A program made the position numbers and the translations under genes. Under the pieces are notes generated by a model that saw nothing but the letters and a program-made list of their open reading frames with translations, was not told the DNA's origin and ran no database searches. A DNA stretch of 64,000 bases from Alphaproteobacteria bacterium SO-S41 (lineage in GTDB: Bacteria > Pseudomonadota > Alphaproteobacteria > Micropepsales > Micropepsaceae): assembly GCA_019670725.1 (NCBI GenBank), contig AP024629.1:2542001-2606000 (forward strand), in the 5' to 3' direction. This document shows, piece after piece, positions 17,645 through 27,629 of this stretch. The first letter of the stretch is position 1, and every line of letters starts with the position of its first letter.

Positions 17645-18370
17645 TCACACCAGCGTGCGGCCGCCGTCGACGATGAGGGTCTGGCCGGTGATGAAGCCGC
17701 CGCGCATGAGGTAGAGATAGGCCTCGGCGATTTCGCCCGGCTCGCAGCAGCGGGGCAGCGGCTGGGTCGCGGTCATCTTGTTGCGTTGCTCCTCCGGCAT
17801 CTTCTTCCAGCGCTCGGTCAGCACGATGCCGGGGCAAACGACGTTGACGCGCAGCGGCGCCAGTTCCACCGAGAGCGCCCGCGCGACGTTCTCGATCGCG
17901 CCCAGCATGGACGACATGACGGCGACGCCCTTGCGCGGGCGGTGCGCGAGCACACCGTCGGTCAGCGTGACCGAACCGTCGGCGGCGAGGCGGCCTTGCG
18001 CGTGCTTGATACAGGCGAGCGCGCCCCAGTAGCGGACATCATAGCCGGCGGCCGCGCCTCTAAGGTCGATCTCGGCGAACGGCACCGGCGGGCCTGAATG
18101 GCCCCAGTCACCGGCGGTGTAGACGAGATGGTCGAACGCGCCGACCGTGCCGAAGAAGGCGGCGACGCTGTCCTCCTCGCGGACATTGATGACGAGCCCC
18201 GTGCTCTCGCCGCCGAACTTCGCGACAGTGGCGCGGACATTGGCGTCGTTGCTGGAGCCGATGATGACGGTGGCGCCTTCCGCCAGCGCGCTCTCGACGA
18301 CCGCCTCCCCGATGCCGGACGTGCCGCCGATGACGACAATGCGCTTGCCGCGCAGGGATGGGACGGGCAT
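17645..18370 (-). CDS. short-chain dehydrogenase/reductase-fold protein lacking the catalytic residues
   Basis: 241 aa. The Rossmann motif GGTSGIGEAV (residues 15-24) and the C-terminal NVVCPGIV and FITGQTLIVDGG identify a classical SDR fold. Where active SDRs have YxxxK, this protein reads M152-S-S-M-L156, and the catalytic Ser position in the preceding strand reads T137-D138. The NNAG motif is reduced to YTAG. Oxidoreductase activity by the usual mechanism is therefore unlikely; a binding or regulatory role is possible. It is downstream of pyrG on the same strand. Confidence 0.85.
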   Translation of the reverse strand: MPVPSLRGKRIVVIGGTSGIGEAVVESALAEGATVIIGSSNDANVRATVAKFGGESTGLVINVREEDSVAAFFGTVGAFDHLVYTAGDWGHSGPPVPFAEIDLRGAAAGYDVRYWGALACIKHAQGRLAADGSVTLTDGVLAHRPRKGVAVMSSMLGAIENVARALSVELAPLRVNVVCPGIVLTERWKKMPEEQRNKMTATQPLPRCCEPGEIAEAYLYLMRGGFITGQTLIVDGGRTLV

Positions 18371-18448
18371 GGAGCACTCCTTGGAAGGTCAGTTCGTTCT
18401 GCGCCGGACGAAAGCACGGGCGCCTGAACGCGACAACCAACCCTAATC

Positions 18449-18478
18449 TGTCATGGTCCGCGAAGGCGGACCATGACA
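18449..18478 (-). terminator. perfect 13-bp hairpin between pyrG and the SDR gene
   Basis: The 13 bases at 18449-18461 pair perfectly with 18466-18478 around the loop GAAG. It lies 15 bases past the pyrG stop. There is no T-run after it, so it is either a weak terminator or a member of the REP-like palindromes seen elsewhere in the window. Confidence 0.55.
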
Positions 18479-18492
18479 GCTCGGAGGGACGG

Positions 18493-20202
<1,710 letters not shown>

Positions 20203-20652
20203 TTACGGGGTAGCGGGCTTGTCGGCCGGGGGCGCTTCGGCCGGCGCGGGCGCGGCCGGCTGTTCGGCCGGGGGCGTCGCGGGCTGAGTCGCGGGGGCCG
20301 GTGCGGGCGTCGCCGGCGCGGGGCCGGACGACGGCAGCGCCAGCGGGTCGAGCGGCGCGGCCGGCGCCGCGGGGGCGCTGACCGGCGCGGTGGCGCCGTC
20401 GATGATCGAGGTCGGCGCGCCGCCGTGGCGCGCGAGGATAGAAAGCGTGACCGACGTGACGAAGAAGGCCGCCGCGAGGAAGGCCGTGGTGCGGGTCAGC
20501 GCGTTCGCCGCGCCGCGGGCCGAGAAGAGTCCGCCGCCGGCCCCGCCGCCCCCGCCGATGCCCAGGGCGCCGCCCTCGGAACGCTGCAGCAGGATCGTGC
20601 CGATCATCGCCAGCGCGATGAACAGGTGAATGACGAGAACGACGACTTCCAT
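20203..20652 (-). CDS. secG: preprotein translocase subunit SecG with a long Pro/Ala tail
   Basis: 149 aa from ATG 20652. The SecG core is residues 1-78: two membrane helices flanking the cytosolic LLQRSEGGALGIGGG and GGLFSARGAANALTRTT. The remaining 70 residues are a low-complexity tail built from Pro, Ala and a few acidic residues, which E. coli SecG lacks. SecG assists the SecYEG channel. It lies 81 bases upstream of pyrG. Confidence 0.93.
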   Translation of the reverse strand: MEVVVLVIHLFIALAMIGTILLQRSEGGALGIGGGGGAGGGLFSARGAANALTRTTAFLAAAFFVTSVTLSILARHGGAPTSIIDGATAPVSAPAAPAAPLDPLALPSSGPAPATPAPAPATQPATPPAEQPAAPAPAEAPPADKPATP

Positions 20653-20735
20653 CGGATACGGACTTTCAGGCCACCGCAAAAACATTGCGGGGCTGGGGTG
20701 ATTTGCAAGCGGCGGTGTCTAGCGGAAACGAGGCG

Positions 20736-21236
20736 TCATGCAAAGCCCGTGAGGAGCTTGCGCAGGAGGCCATCAAATAGGGCCTGCTCCTCCGCCGACA
20801 AGGGCGCCAGCAGCGCGGCCTCGTTGGCGACATGGCCCTCGACCGCCGCATCGACGGCAGCGCGGCCCTTGTCCGTAAGAGCGGCCAACATGGAGCGGCG
20901 GTCGGCGGGGTCGGCCCGGCGCTCGATCAGCCCCTGCCCCTCCAGCCGATCCAGCCGGCTGGTCATGCCGGCGGGCGACAGCATCAGCGACCGCGCGAGG
21001 TCGGACGGCGTCAGCGCAAATGGCGGGCCTGCGCGGCGCAGGGCCGCGAGGACGTCGAACTCCGCCACCCCGCCCGTGAGATGGGCCTGCAGCCGCGCCT
21101 CGATCGCCCTGCCCGCCAGCGCCGCAAAGCGGTTGATCCGGCCGAAGACGGCCATGGGCAGCAGGTCGAGATCGGGGCGCTGGTCGCTCCATTGCTGGAT
21201 GATGCGGTCGATGGGATCGGTTGGGATTTGGCTCAT
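20736..21236 (-). CDS. MarR-family transcriptional regulator
   Basis: 166 aa. The winged helix-turn-helix core runs from about residue 55 to 125: EFDVLAALRRAGPPFALTPSDLARSLMLSPAGMTSRLDRLEGQGLIERRADPADRR is interrupted only by ordinary substitutions. The DxRS beta-wing (DPADRRS) is present. The gene is divergent from a SnoaL-like gene and a perfect palindrome lies in the shared 98-base region, so it probably represses both. Confidence 0.93.
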   Translation of the reverse strand: MSQIPTDPIDRIIQQWSDQRPDLDLLPMAVFGRINRFAALAGRAIEARLQAHLTGGVAEFDVLAALRRAGPPFALTPSDLARSLMLSPAGMTSRLDRLEGQGLIERRADPADRRSMLAALTDKGRAAVDAAVEGHVANEAALLAPLSAEEQALFDGLLRKLLTGFA

Positions 21237-21280
21237 GACCGGATATTATTCGGCGGGTGATATTTTACCATCGAAATAGT

Positions 21281-21308
21281 TTGACATACTTCGATATCGA
21301 AATATCTT
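21281..21308 (+). promoter_or_regulatory. promoter and MarR operator of the SnoaL-like gene
   Basis: TTGACA at 21281-21286 is followed after 16 bases by TATCTT at 21303-21308. The spacer contains the perfect 12-bp palindrome TTCGATATCGAA (21290-21301). An upstream half ATCGAA at about 21270 repeats the same element with TTCGAT. A repressor bound here would block RNA polymerase; the divergent MarR protein is the natural candidate. Confidence 0.65.
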
Positions 21309-21334
21309 CCGTAGTACTAATGGAGGAGACGACC

Positions 21335-21721
21335 ATGACCCCAGCCGATATCGTCCAGAAGACCTATGGCGCCCTGAAAACCAACGACCTGCCGACGCTG
21401 CTGTCCGTGCTGTCGCCGGACATCGTGCTTCATGTACCGGGGTCGCATCCGCTGGCCGGGCGTCATGAAGGGCTCGCGGGGTTTGCGGGCTTCATGGAGA
21501 AGACACGGGCTCTCACCGACGGCGGCGAAACCATTGAGCTGATTGATGTTCTGGGCGGCGAGACCCACGCCGCCGCCTATTGCCGGGTGACCGCGACGCG
21601 CGCGGGGCGCGAACCGCTCGACAACACGACGGTGCATCTCGCGCGGATCGCGGACGGCCGGATCGCTGAGATCTGGCTGCATAACTGGGACAATCAGAGC
21701 GCCAGCGCGTTCTGGCGCTAG
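21335..21721 (+). CDS. SnoaL-like / NTF2-fold protein
   Basis: 128 aa from ATG 21335, preceded by GGAGGAG. The pattern ADIVQKTYGALKTNDLPTLL, SPDIVLHVPGSHPLAG, GFMEKT and the closing IAEIWLHNWD is typical of the SnoaL-like polyketide-cyclase/NTF2 family: a small cone-shaped alpha/beta fold that binds or turns over small hydrophobic ligands. Substrate unknown. Its divergent MarR regulator and palindromic promoter suggest induction by a small molecule. Confidence 0.85.
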   Translation: MTPADIVQKTYGALKTNDLPTLLSVLSPDIVLHVPGSHPLAGRHEGLAGFAGFMEKTRALTDGGETIELIDVLGGETHAAAYCRVTATRAGREPLDNTTVHLARIADGRIAEIWLHNWDNQSASAFWR

Positions 21722-21723
21722 GC

Positions 21724-22674
21724 TCAGCCCTTGCGGCCGCGGGCGCGGATGCGTTCCAGGGTCTCGTCCAGTTCGGCGCGGCATTCCGCTTCGTCGCGGC
21801 CGGGCGATAGCGTGACCTGGAGGGCGACGGAGAGCCGGAGAAGAATCTGAGCGTTCTTTTCTATCTCGTTGCCTTCCATCGCACTTTTAGCGATCTCGGT
21901 GACCGTCTTGCAGGTCTTGAAGGGCTGTTCGGCCTTCTCGACCCGGGCGATCCTGGAGAGTTCGGCGGCGACGGTGACGATCTTCTCCAGATCGGTGCGG
22001 CGGACGCCGGGGCCGTTGGTGTCCTTGGCCTGGGCATCGACGAAACCGGCGATGACCCCGATCTGCAGGGCGGCGCGGCGCATCCGCTCGAGGTTGACGG
22101 CAGCCCGCGCCTCCGCGACGACGGTCTGCAGGGCATTCTGCGCCTCGGTGCCGGTGAGCCCGTCAACCGCCTTGATCTTGAGGGGGTTCGCGACCTCGAT
22201 GGTCTTGGCGCTGTGTTCACGCGCCGGATCCTTGCGGCGATCGGGGCCGACATAGTCCGACGTCACGACAAAGCGCTTCCGGGCCAGCACGTGGGTACGG
22301 ATGCGCTCGGCGAGCGAGCCCGTCGAATAGGGCCGGCAGAGTAGGTCGTCGGCGCCGCAGTCGAGCACTTTCCGCACGACATGGGTTTCGGACATCCAGG
22401 TCGTCATGAGCACGACCGTGAAGGGATTGCGGCCGAGCTGGCCGCGACGAATCTGGGCGACGAGGTCGAGGACGGGATCGTCGGAGCGGGTCGCTTCGGT
22501 GACCATCAGGTCGAAATCGGTGGTGTTCATGACGCGGCGCATGTCTTCCAGCGTCGCGAAGGTCTCGATTTCGCGGAAGCCCAGCGAATACAGGACGTTA
22601 CGCGTCGCCGTCCGGTTCATCGCGACCGGATCGTAAAGCGCTACCGTGGCCTGTTCGAAACGCAGCGGGACCAT
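21724..22674 (-). CDS. receiver-domain protein with Glu at the phosphoacceptor position
   Basis: 316 aa from ATG 22674. Residues 8-130 form a CheY-like receiver: VALYDP, then FDLMVTEATRSDD, VVLMTT and LLCRPYS. At the place of the phosphorylated Asp stands Glu60, the acidic pair is reduced to one Asp (Asp15), and the conserved Lys is Arg114. Residues 160-316 are a helical region (long amphipathic helices) of no family I recognise; there is no DNA-binding or GGDEF domain. Proteins of this type may be locked in an active-like state. It converges on the SnoaL-like gene and lies downstream of tpiA. Confidence 0.8.
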   Translation of the reverse strand: MVPLRFEQATVALYDPVAMNRTATRNVLYSLGFREIETFATLEDMRRVMNTTDFDLMVTEATRSDDPVLDLVAQIRRGQLGRNPFTVVLMTTWMSETHVVRKVLDCGADDLLCRPYSTGSLAERIRTHVLARKRFVVTSDYVGPDRRKDPAREHSAKTIEVANPLKIKAVDGLTGTEAQNALQTVVAEARAAVNLERMRRAALQIGVIAGFVDAQAKDTNGPGVRRTDLEKIVTVAAELSRIARVEKAEQPFKTCKTVTEIAKSAMEGNEIEKNAQILLRLSVALQVTLSPGRDEAECRAELDETLERIRARGRKG

Positions 22675-22795
22675 GAAAACCGTCAAAGAGAAAACGCCCA
22701 GTGCCGCGGACCGCGCAGCACCGTTCGTTCACCCTAGCCGGTGACGGATTACAGACGGTTTACGGCGGTCCGTCGAATTGTCGGTAACAGGGCGA

Positions 22796-23566
22796 TCAGC
22801 CCCGGTAAGCGTCGAGGATCGCGTCGAAATCGCGGGCCAGGAGGCTGGCGCCGCCGACCAGGGCGCCGTCCACATCGGGCAGGCCGAGGATTTCCTTGGC
22901 GTTCGCCGGCTTGACCGAGCCGCCATAGAGAATGCGGAACTGGCCGCCCTCGCCTGCCCCGAACCGCGCCGTCAGCCGGCTGCGGATGGCGGCGTGCATG
23001 GTGGCGATGTCCTCGTTCGACGGGGTGCGGCCGGTGCCGATCGCCCAGACCGGCTCGTAGGCAACGACGGTGTTGGCGCCGGTCGAGAGGGTCGGCAGGC
23101 TGAAGTCGACCTGCTGGCTGACAATGTCGATGGCCTTGCCGGCGTCGCGCTCCTCAAGGGTCTCGCCGACGCAGACGATGGCGATGATGCCCGCGCGATG
23201 GGCAGCGGCGGCCTTGTGGGAGACCATCTCATCGCCCTCGCCGTAGAAGGTGCGGCGTTCCGAGTGGCCGACGATGACATAGTCGCCGCCAGCGTCCTTG
23301 ATCATCTCGGCGCTGATATCGCCGGTATGGGCGCCCTTCTCGGCGAAATGGCAATCCTGACCGCCGAACGCGATGCCGCGCTGGCCCCACGCGCCCGCGA
23401 AGGGGCGGATGAGTGTCGCGGGCGGGCAGATGAGGATGTCGCAGGCGGGCGTGTCCGTCTTCACGCGGCCGACCAGGGATTCGACCTCGGCGCCCGCGGG
23501 AAACAGGCCGTTCATCTTCCAGTTGCCGGCGGCAAGCGGCCGGGGCGCGTTCGGGGAGCGTGTCAT
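22796..23566 (-). CDS. tpiA: triosephosphate isomerase
   Basis: 256 aa. Interconverts dihydroxyacetone phosphate and glyceraldehyde 3-phosphate. Visible landmarks: GNWKMNG with the catalytic Lys near residue 17, VIVGHSERR with the catalytic His, AYEPVWAIGTG with the catalytic Glu, and the phosphate loops LYGGSVKPAN and VDGALVGGAS. Length is normal. No glycolytic neighbour; the receiver protein follows. Confidence 0.97.
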   Translation of the reverse strand: MTRSPNAPRPLAAGNWKMNGLFPAGAEVESLVGRVKTDTPACDILICPPATLIRPFAGAWGQRGIAFGGQDCHFAEKGAHTGDISAEMIKDAGGDYVIVGHSERRTFYGEGDEMVSHKAAAAHRAGIIAIVCVGETLEERDAGKAIDIVSQQVDFSLPTLSTGANTVVAYEPVWAIGTGRTPSNEDIATMHAAIRSRLTARFGAGEGGQFRILYGGSVKPANAKEILGLPDVDGALVGGASLLARDFDAILDAYRG

Positions 23567-23670
23567 GGCTGTTGCTTAGCCGCCCGAGGATGGCGCGCCA
23601 AGCCTTGACGTATAGCGCCGACCGGACACTGGCCTTCGCGGATCGTCATGTGCGGAGCCTTTCTTTTTCC

Positions 23671-23756
23671 GTCATCGCCGCCCTTTAGGCGGCCATCCAG
23701 AGCGAGCGGCAGTGCGGTGGCCGCTGGATGGCCGGGTCAAGCCCGGCCATGACGAT
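23671..23756. repeat. palindromic repeat, copy 2 of a family
   Basis: Same architecture as the element at 17541-17620: a first hairpin (GCCGCCctttaGGCGGC region), a variable middle, then a second hairpin identical over 28 bases (23725-23752) to 17591-17618. It occupies the 348-base gap between the divergent tpiA and msrP genes. The rest of that gap (23757-23914) shows no gene or site I can support. Confidence 0.8.
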
Positions 23757-23914
23757 CAAAGGGACTTGAGAGCGAGTGTCTCCTGAGCGGTTGAAGACCG
23801 CACCTCACCATGACGGGGATGTGAGATGCGGCAAGAAGGCGAACGCGCAACTTTCCGCATCCAGTATCCGAACAAGCGCGTATCATCTGCACAATCCGTC
23901 GAAGGCAACCAACC

Positions 23915-24859
23915 ATGCTGATCCGCGACAACCGGCTTGATATTCCCTCCTCCGAGATCACGCCGCAGAGCCTCTATCTGAACCGGCGGGCGCTGATGGC
24001 CGGCAGTGCCGGACTGATCGCGGCGGGGCTGTTGTCGCGGGTGGCGGGCGCGGCGGCACTGACGACCGTGCCCAGCGATATCACGACGACGGGCGAGGAG
24101 CTGACGCCCAAGGACGACGTGACGAGCTACAACAATTTCTACGAGTTCGGCACGGACAAGTCCGATCCGGCGGAGAATGCAGGCTCGCTGACCACTTCAC
24201 CGTGGACGGTGAAGATCGACGGGCTGGTCGACAAGCCCGGCGACTACACGATCGAGGACATCATGGGCGCCCAGCCCATCGAAGACCGGGTCTACCGGAT
24301 GCGCTGCGTCGAGGCTTGGTCGATGGTCATTCCGTGGAACGGATTTCCGCTGGCGAGCCTGCTGAACCGGGTCGGCGTGCAGCCTTCGGCGAAATACGTG
24401 GCGTTCGAGACGCTGGTGCGGCCATCGGAAATGCCGGATCAGGATTCGAGCTTCCCCGCCCTCGCCTATCCCTATGTCGAGGGACTGCGGCTGGATGAGG
24501 CGATGAACAGACTGACGCTGCTGGCGGTCGGGCTGTACGGCGAGACGCTGCCGAACCAGAACGGCGCGCCGCTGCGGCTGGTGACGCCGTGGAAATACGG
24601 CTTCAAGGGAATCAAGTCGATCGTGCGGATCTCGCTGACCGACAAGCAGCCGCCGACGACCTGGAACATCATGGCGGCCAACGAATACGGCTTCTATGCC
24701 AACGTGAACCCGAAGGTCGATCACCCCCGCTGGAGCCAGGCGACCGAGCGGCGGATCGGCAACGGCTTCAGCGACCGGCGCGAAACATTGATGTTCAACG
24801 GCTATGGCGATTTCGTCGCCGACCTTTATGCCGGCATGGACCTGGCGCAGAATTACTAG
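23915..24859 (+). CDS. msrP: periplasmic protein-methionine-sulfoxide reductase, catalytic subunit MsrP
   Basis: 314 aa. A Tat signal ([10 protein letters not shown], Arg24-Arg25, cleavage near residue 46) exports the folded molybdoenzyme. The sulfite-oxidase-type fold carries Cys131 in RMRCVEAWS, the molybdenum ligand, and downstream [16 protein letters not shown], typical of MsrP (YedY). It reduces methionine sulfoxide in periplasmic proteins with electrons from MsrQ, encoded next. Molybdenum cofactor genes moaC and moeA lie 20 kb away in the same window. Confidence 0.95.
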   Translation: MLIRDNRLDIPSSEITPQSLYLNRRALMAGSAGLIAAGLLSRVAGAAALTTVPSDITTTGEELTPKDDVTSYNNFYEFGTDKSDPAENAGSLTTSPWTVKIDGLVDKPGDYTIEDIMGAQPIEDRVYRMRCVEAWSMVIPWNGFPLASLLNRVGVQPSAKYVAFETLVRPSEMPDQDSSFPALAYPYVEGLRLDEAMNRLTLLAVGLYGETLPNQNGAPLRLVTPWKYGFKGIKSIVRISLTDKQPPTTWNIMAANEYGFYANVNPKVDHPRWSQATERRIGNGFSDRRETLMFNGYGDFVADLYAGMDLAQNY

Positions 24860-24867
24860 TGCGTTTG

Positions 24868-24986
24868 ACCGTCATCCCGGCCGCAGCGAAGCGAAGAGCC
24901 GGGACCCAGGTGACTGGGCTCCGGCGCTTGTGGCTCCTGGGTCCCGGGTCTCGGCCGCCTGCGGCGGCCTCGCCCGGGAGGACGAT
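24868..24986. repeat. intercistronic palindromic repeat between msrP and msrQ
   Basis: CCGGGACCCAGG at 24899-24910 pairs with CCTGGGTCCCGG at 24936-24947. The flanks GTCATCCCGGCC at the left and GGCC-CCCGGGAGGAC at the right form an outer imperfect palindrome. It fills nearly the whole 147-base gap between two genes that are normally adjacent, so it probably arrived as a mobile palindromic element. Confidence 0.7.
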
Positions 24987-25006
24987 CTTTGGAAACAATT
25001 GAGATC

Positions 25007-25666
25007 ATGACGACGACGCCAGCGAGACCCCAACCCACCTTTCTCCAACGCACCCACGGCTTTCTGCGCCGGGTGCCGACCTGGAGCGTCTATCTGGCGC
25101 TGATGCTGCCGGCCGTCAGCACTGTTGTCATGGCGTTCACCGGCGGGCTGGGCGCGGACCCGACGCGCAAGCTGGAGCATACGCTGGGGATCTGGGCGCT
25201 CCGTATCCTGCTGGCGGGGCTGGCGGTGACGCCGCTGCGGGAGCTGACGGGGCTTAGTCTGGTGCGGTTCCGGCGGGTGATCGGGCTCGCCGGGTTCACC
25301 TATGTCACGCTGCATTTGTTGGTCTATGCGGTGCTGGACGTCGAGCTCGACTGGGCGACGATGGTGCAGGACATCTTCAAGCGGCCCTATATCACGATCG
25401 GGATGCTGGCCTTCGTGCTGTTGATCCCGCTGGCCGTGACCTCGACCAATGCGATGATCCGCCGGATGGGTCCGAAGGCGTGGAACCGCCTGCACAAGCT
25501 CATCTACGCCATCGTGATCCTGGGGGCGCTGCACTTCCTGCTGCTCAAGAAGACGATCCAGGTCGAGACCCTGACCTATCTGGGGATCGCCATCGTGCTG
25601 GTCGCCTATCGCCTGCTGCCCAAGCGGCGGCCGAAACCGGCGGTTGCCCGGGTGGCCTCACCCTAG
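25007..25666 (+). CDS. msrQ: heme-binding membrane subunit MsrQ
   Basis: 219 aa from ATG 25007; a TTG at 24989 would add six residues. Six hydrophobic segments and the ferric-reductase-like transmembrane pattern are seen: LRILLAGLAVTPLRELTG, RRVIGLAGFTYVTLHLLVYA with a heme-ligand His, LAVTSTNAMIRRMG-AWNRLHKLIYA and LGALHFLLL with further His. MsrQ passes electrons from the respiratory chain or flavin reductase to MsrP. An intergenic repeat separates it from msrP, but the pair is still likely one operon. Confidence 0.93.
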   Translation: MTTTPARPQPTFLQRTHGFLRRVPTWSVYLALMLPAVSTVVMAFTGGLGADPTRKLEHTLGIWALRILLAGLAVTPLRELTGLSLVRFRRVIGLAGFTYVTLHLLVYAVLDVELDWATMVQDIFKRPYITIGMLAFVLLIPLAVTSTNAMIRRMGPKAWNRLHKLIYAIVILGALHFLLLKKTIQVETLTYLGIAIVLVAYRLLPKRRPKPAVARVASP

Positions 25667-25727
25667 CCTTGCGGGGCGGCGGGCGGGCCACCTATAAGGC
25701 GCGTCCGTCTTACAAGGCCCCAAGTTC

Positions 25728-27629
25728 ATGCTGGAAACCCTGCGCGCCGTCTCCAAGTCCTGGGTCGCGGCTATCCTGATCGGCCTGCTGATCCTCAGCT
25801 TCGCGATCTGGGGCATCAACGACATCTTCAAGGGCGGCCAGTCCACCTGGCTCGCCCGCGTCGGCGGCGTCGAGATCGATTCGCGGACGTTCGAGTCGGA
25901 ATTCACCTCGCGCGTGCGCCGCCAGACCGGGCCGGACGGCAAGCCGATGACCACCAGCGAGGCGCGGGCGCTCGGGCTCGACCGCACCGTGCTCGACAGC
26001 ATGACCTCGGACATCGCCGTGCTTCAGGAGGCCCAGCGCCAGCACATCACCGCAAGCGACGCGATGGTGCTGGCCGAGATCGCCGCCATTCCCGGCGTCA
26101 CCGGCGTCGACGGCAAGATCGACCAGCAGCGGCTGCAGCGCGGGCTCGACAGCATGGGCATGACCGAAGCGCAGTTCGTGCAGTCGGTGCGCGAAGACCT
26201 GATGCGCCGCCAGCTGCTGCAGACCGCGATGGTCGGCGCCCCGGCCCCGCGCGGCATGGCGGTGGCGATCCAGGCCTATGAAAACGAGCGCCGCATCGTC
26301 GAATACATCGTGCTGCCGCCGGAAAAGGCGGGCGAAATCGCTCCGCCTGACGACGCCGCGCTGCAGGCCTATATGGAGGCCAATGCCGATCTCTACACGG
26401 CGCCCGAACTGCGCGGCATCGAGCTGCTGACCGTGGGGCCGGACGATCTGGCGCCGGGCATCGAGATCACCGAAGACGCGGTCAAGGCCGAGTACGAGGC
26501 GACCAAGGCGAAGTACGAGACGCTGGAAAAGCGCGAGCTGCAGCAGATCACCTATCCCTCCAAGGAAGAGGCCGAGGCCGCGCGCAAGGAACTCGACGGC
26601 GGCAAGACCTTCGAGGATCTCGCCACTGCGAAGAAGCTGACGTCCGACGACATCGCGCTCGGCACGCTCAACAAGGGCGACCCGACCGTGCCGGCCGGCG
26701 CCTTTGAGGTGAAGGAAGGCGAGGTCACGCAGCCGCTGGAAGGTCCGTTTGGCTGGGTGCTGATCAAGGTCGTGAAGGTCGAGCCCGGTTCGACCAAGAC
26801 CTATGACGAGGTCCGCCAGGAGGTCCGCGACGGCCTCGCCCGCGACAAGGCGATCGACAGACTGATCGACATGCGCGACCAGATCGACGACGCGCTTGCG
26901 GCCACGGACTCGTTGCAGGGCGCCGCCGATGCGCTGAAGGACGTCGTGAAGGTCAACATCCGCAAGATCCCGGCGATCGACGCGGCCGGCAACGACGCCG
27001 ACGGCAAGCCGATCGAGGGCCTGCCCGACGGCCCCGTGTTCCTGCGCGACGTGTCGGTGGTGGAGCAAGGCGACAAGAGCGATCTCGCCGATACGCCCGA
27101 TCACGTCCTCTATGTCATCCACACCGAGAGCATCACGCCGCCGGCCCTGCGCAAGCTCGCTGATATTCGCGACCGGGTCACCGCGGCGTGGATGGAGACG
27201 GAGCAGGCTAAACGATTGAAGACCCTCGCCGACGAAACGGTGACAAGCGCCAATGCCGCGGCGGTCTCCTCGGCCGATCTCGCGACCCAGCTTGGCCTCG
27301 AAGCCAAGACCGGCACGAAGCTGACGCGCGACGGCGCGAGCGAAGAGCTGTCGCCGCAATTGGTCGCCGATCTCTTCAAGGCGCCCAAGGGTACGTGGGT
27401 TGCGGGCCTCGGCGTTGCGCCGCGCGTCGCGGTCGCCCGCGTCACCGACATCACGAGCGAGGCGCCCGGCGATCTGATGGCGCAGGAGCGCGAGATTCGC
27501 GGAGACGAGACGCGGACCATCTCGCAGGGCCTCGCCGAAGCCTATCGCGACGCCATCGTCGCCGCCGCCCATGTCGAGGTCGACGAGGCGCAGTTCCAGG
27601 AGATCAAGAAGCGCGGAAGCGGCCAATGA
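25728..27629 (+). CDS. ppiD: peptidylprolyl isomerase, PpiD/SurA-like
   Basis: 633 aa. A single N-terminal membrane anchor (about residues 12-33) is followed by a SurA_N-like chaperone domain and a parvulin-like domain (about 240-360, with LQQITYPSKEEAEAARKEL and GPFGWVLIKV). PpiD is an inner-membrane, periplasm-facing chaperone near the Sec translocon. Its stop overlaps the trpE start as ATGA, so trpE translation may be coupled to it; this ppiD-trpE pairing occurs in other alphaproteobacteria. Confidence 0.9.
   Translation: MLETLRAVSKSWVAAILIGLLILSFAIWGINDIFKGGQSTWLARVGGVEIDSRTFESEFTSRVRRQTGPDGKPMTTSEARALGLDRTVLDSMTSDIAVLQEAQRQHITASDAMVLAEIAAIPGVTGVDGKIDQQRLQRGLDSMGMTEAQFVQSVREDLMRRQLLQTAMVGAPAPRGMAVAIQAYENERRIVEYIVLPPEKAGEIAPPDDAALQAYMEANADLYTAPELRGIELLTVGPDDLAPGIEITEDAVKAEYEATKAKYETLEKRELQQITYPSKEEAEAARKELDGGKTFEDLATAKKLTSDDIALGTLNKGDPTVPAGAFEVKEGEVTQPLEGPFGWVLIKVVKVEPGSTKTYDEVRQEVRDGLARDKAIDRLIDMRDQIDDALAATDSLQGAADALKDVVKVNIRKIPAIDAAGNDADGKPIEGLPDGPVFLRDVSVVEQGDKSDLADTPDHVLYVIHTESITPPALRKLADIRDRVTAAWMETEQAKRLKTLADETVTSANAAAVSSADLATQLGLEAKTGTKLTRDGASEELSPQLVADLFKAPKGTWVAGLGVAPRVAVARVTDITSEAPGDLMAQEREIRGDETRTISQGLAEAYRDAIVAAAHVEVDEAQFQEIKKRGSGQ

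Noticed and set aside
23567-23914. Small gene in the 348-base gap between tpiA and msrP
   Set aside because: The only open frame there overlaps the palindromic repeat and has no Shine-Dalgarno site or composition like its neighbours.
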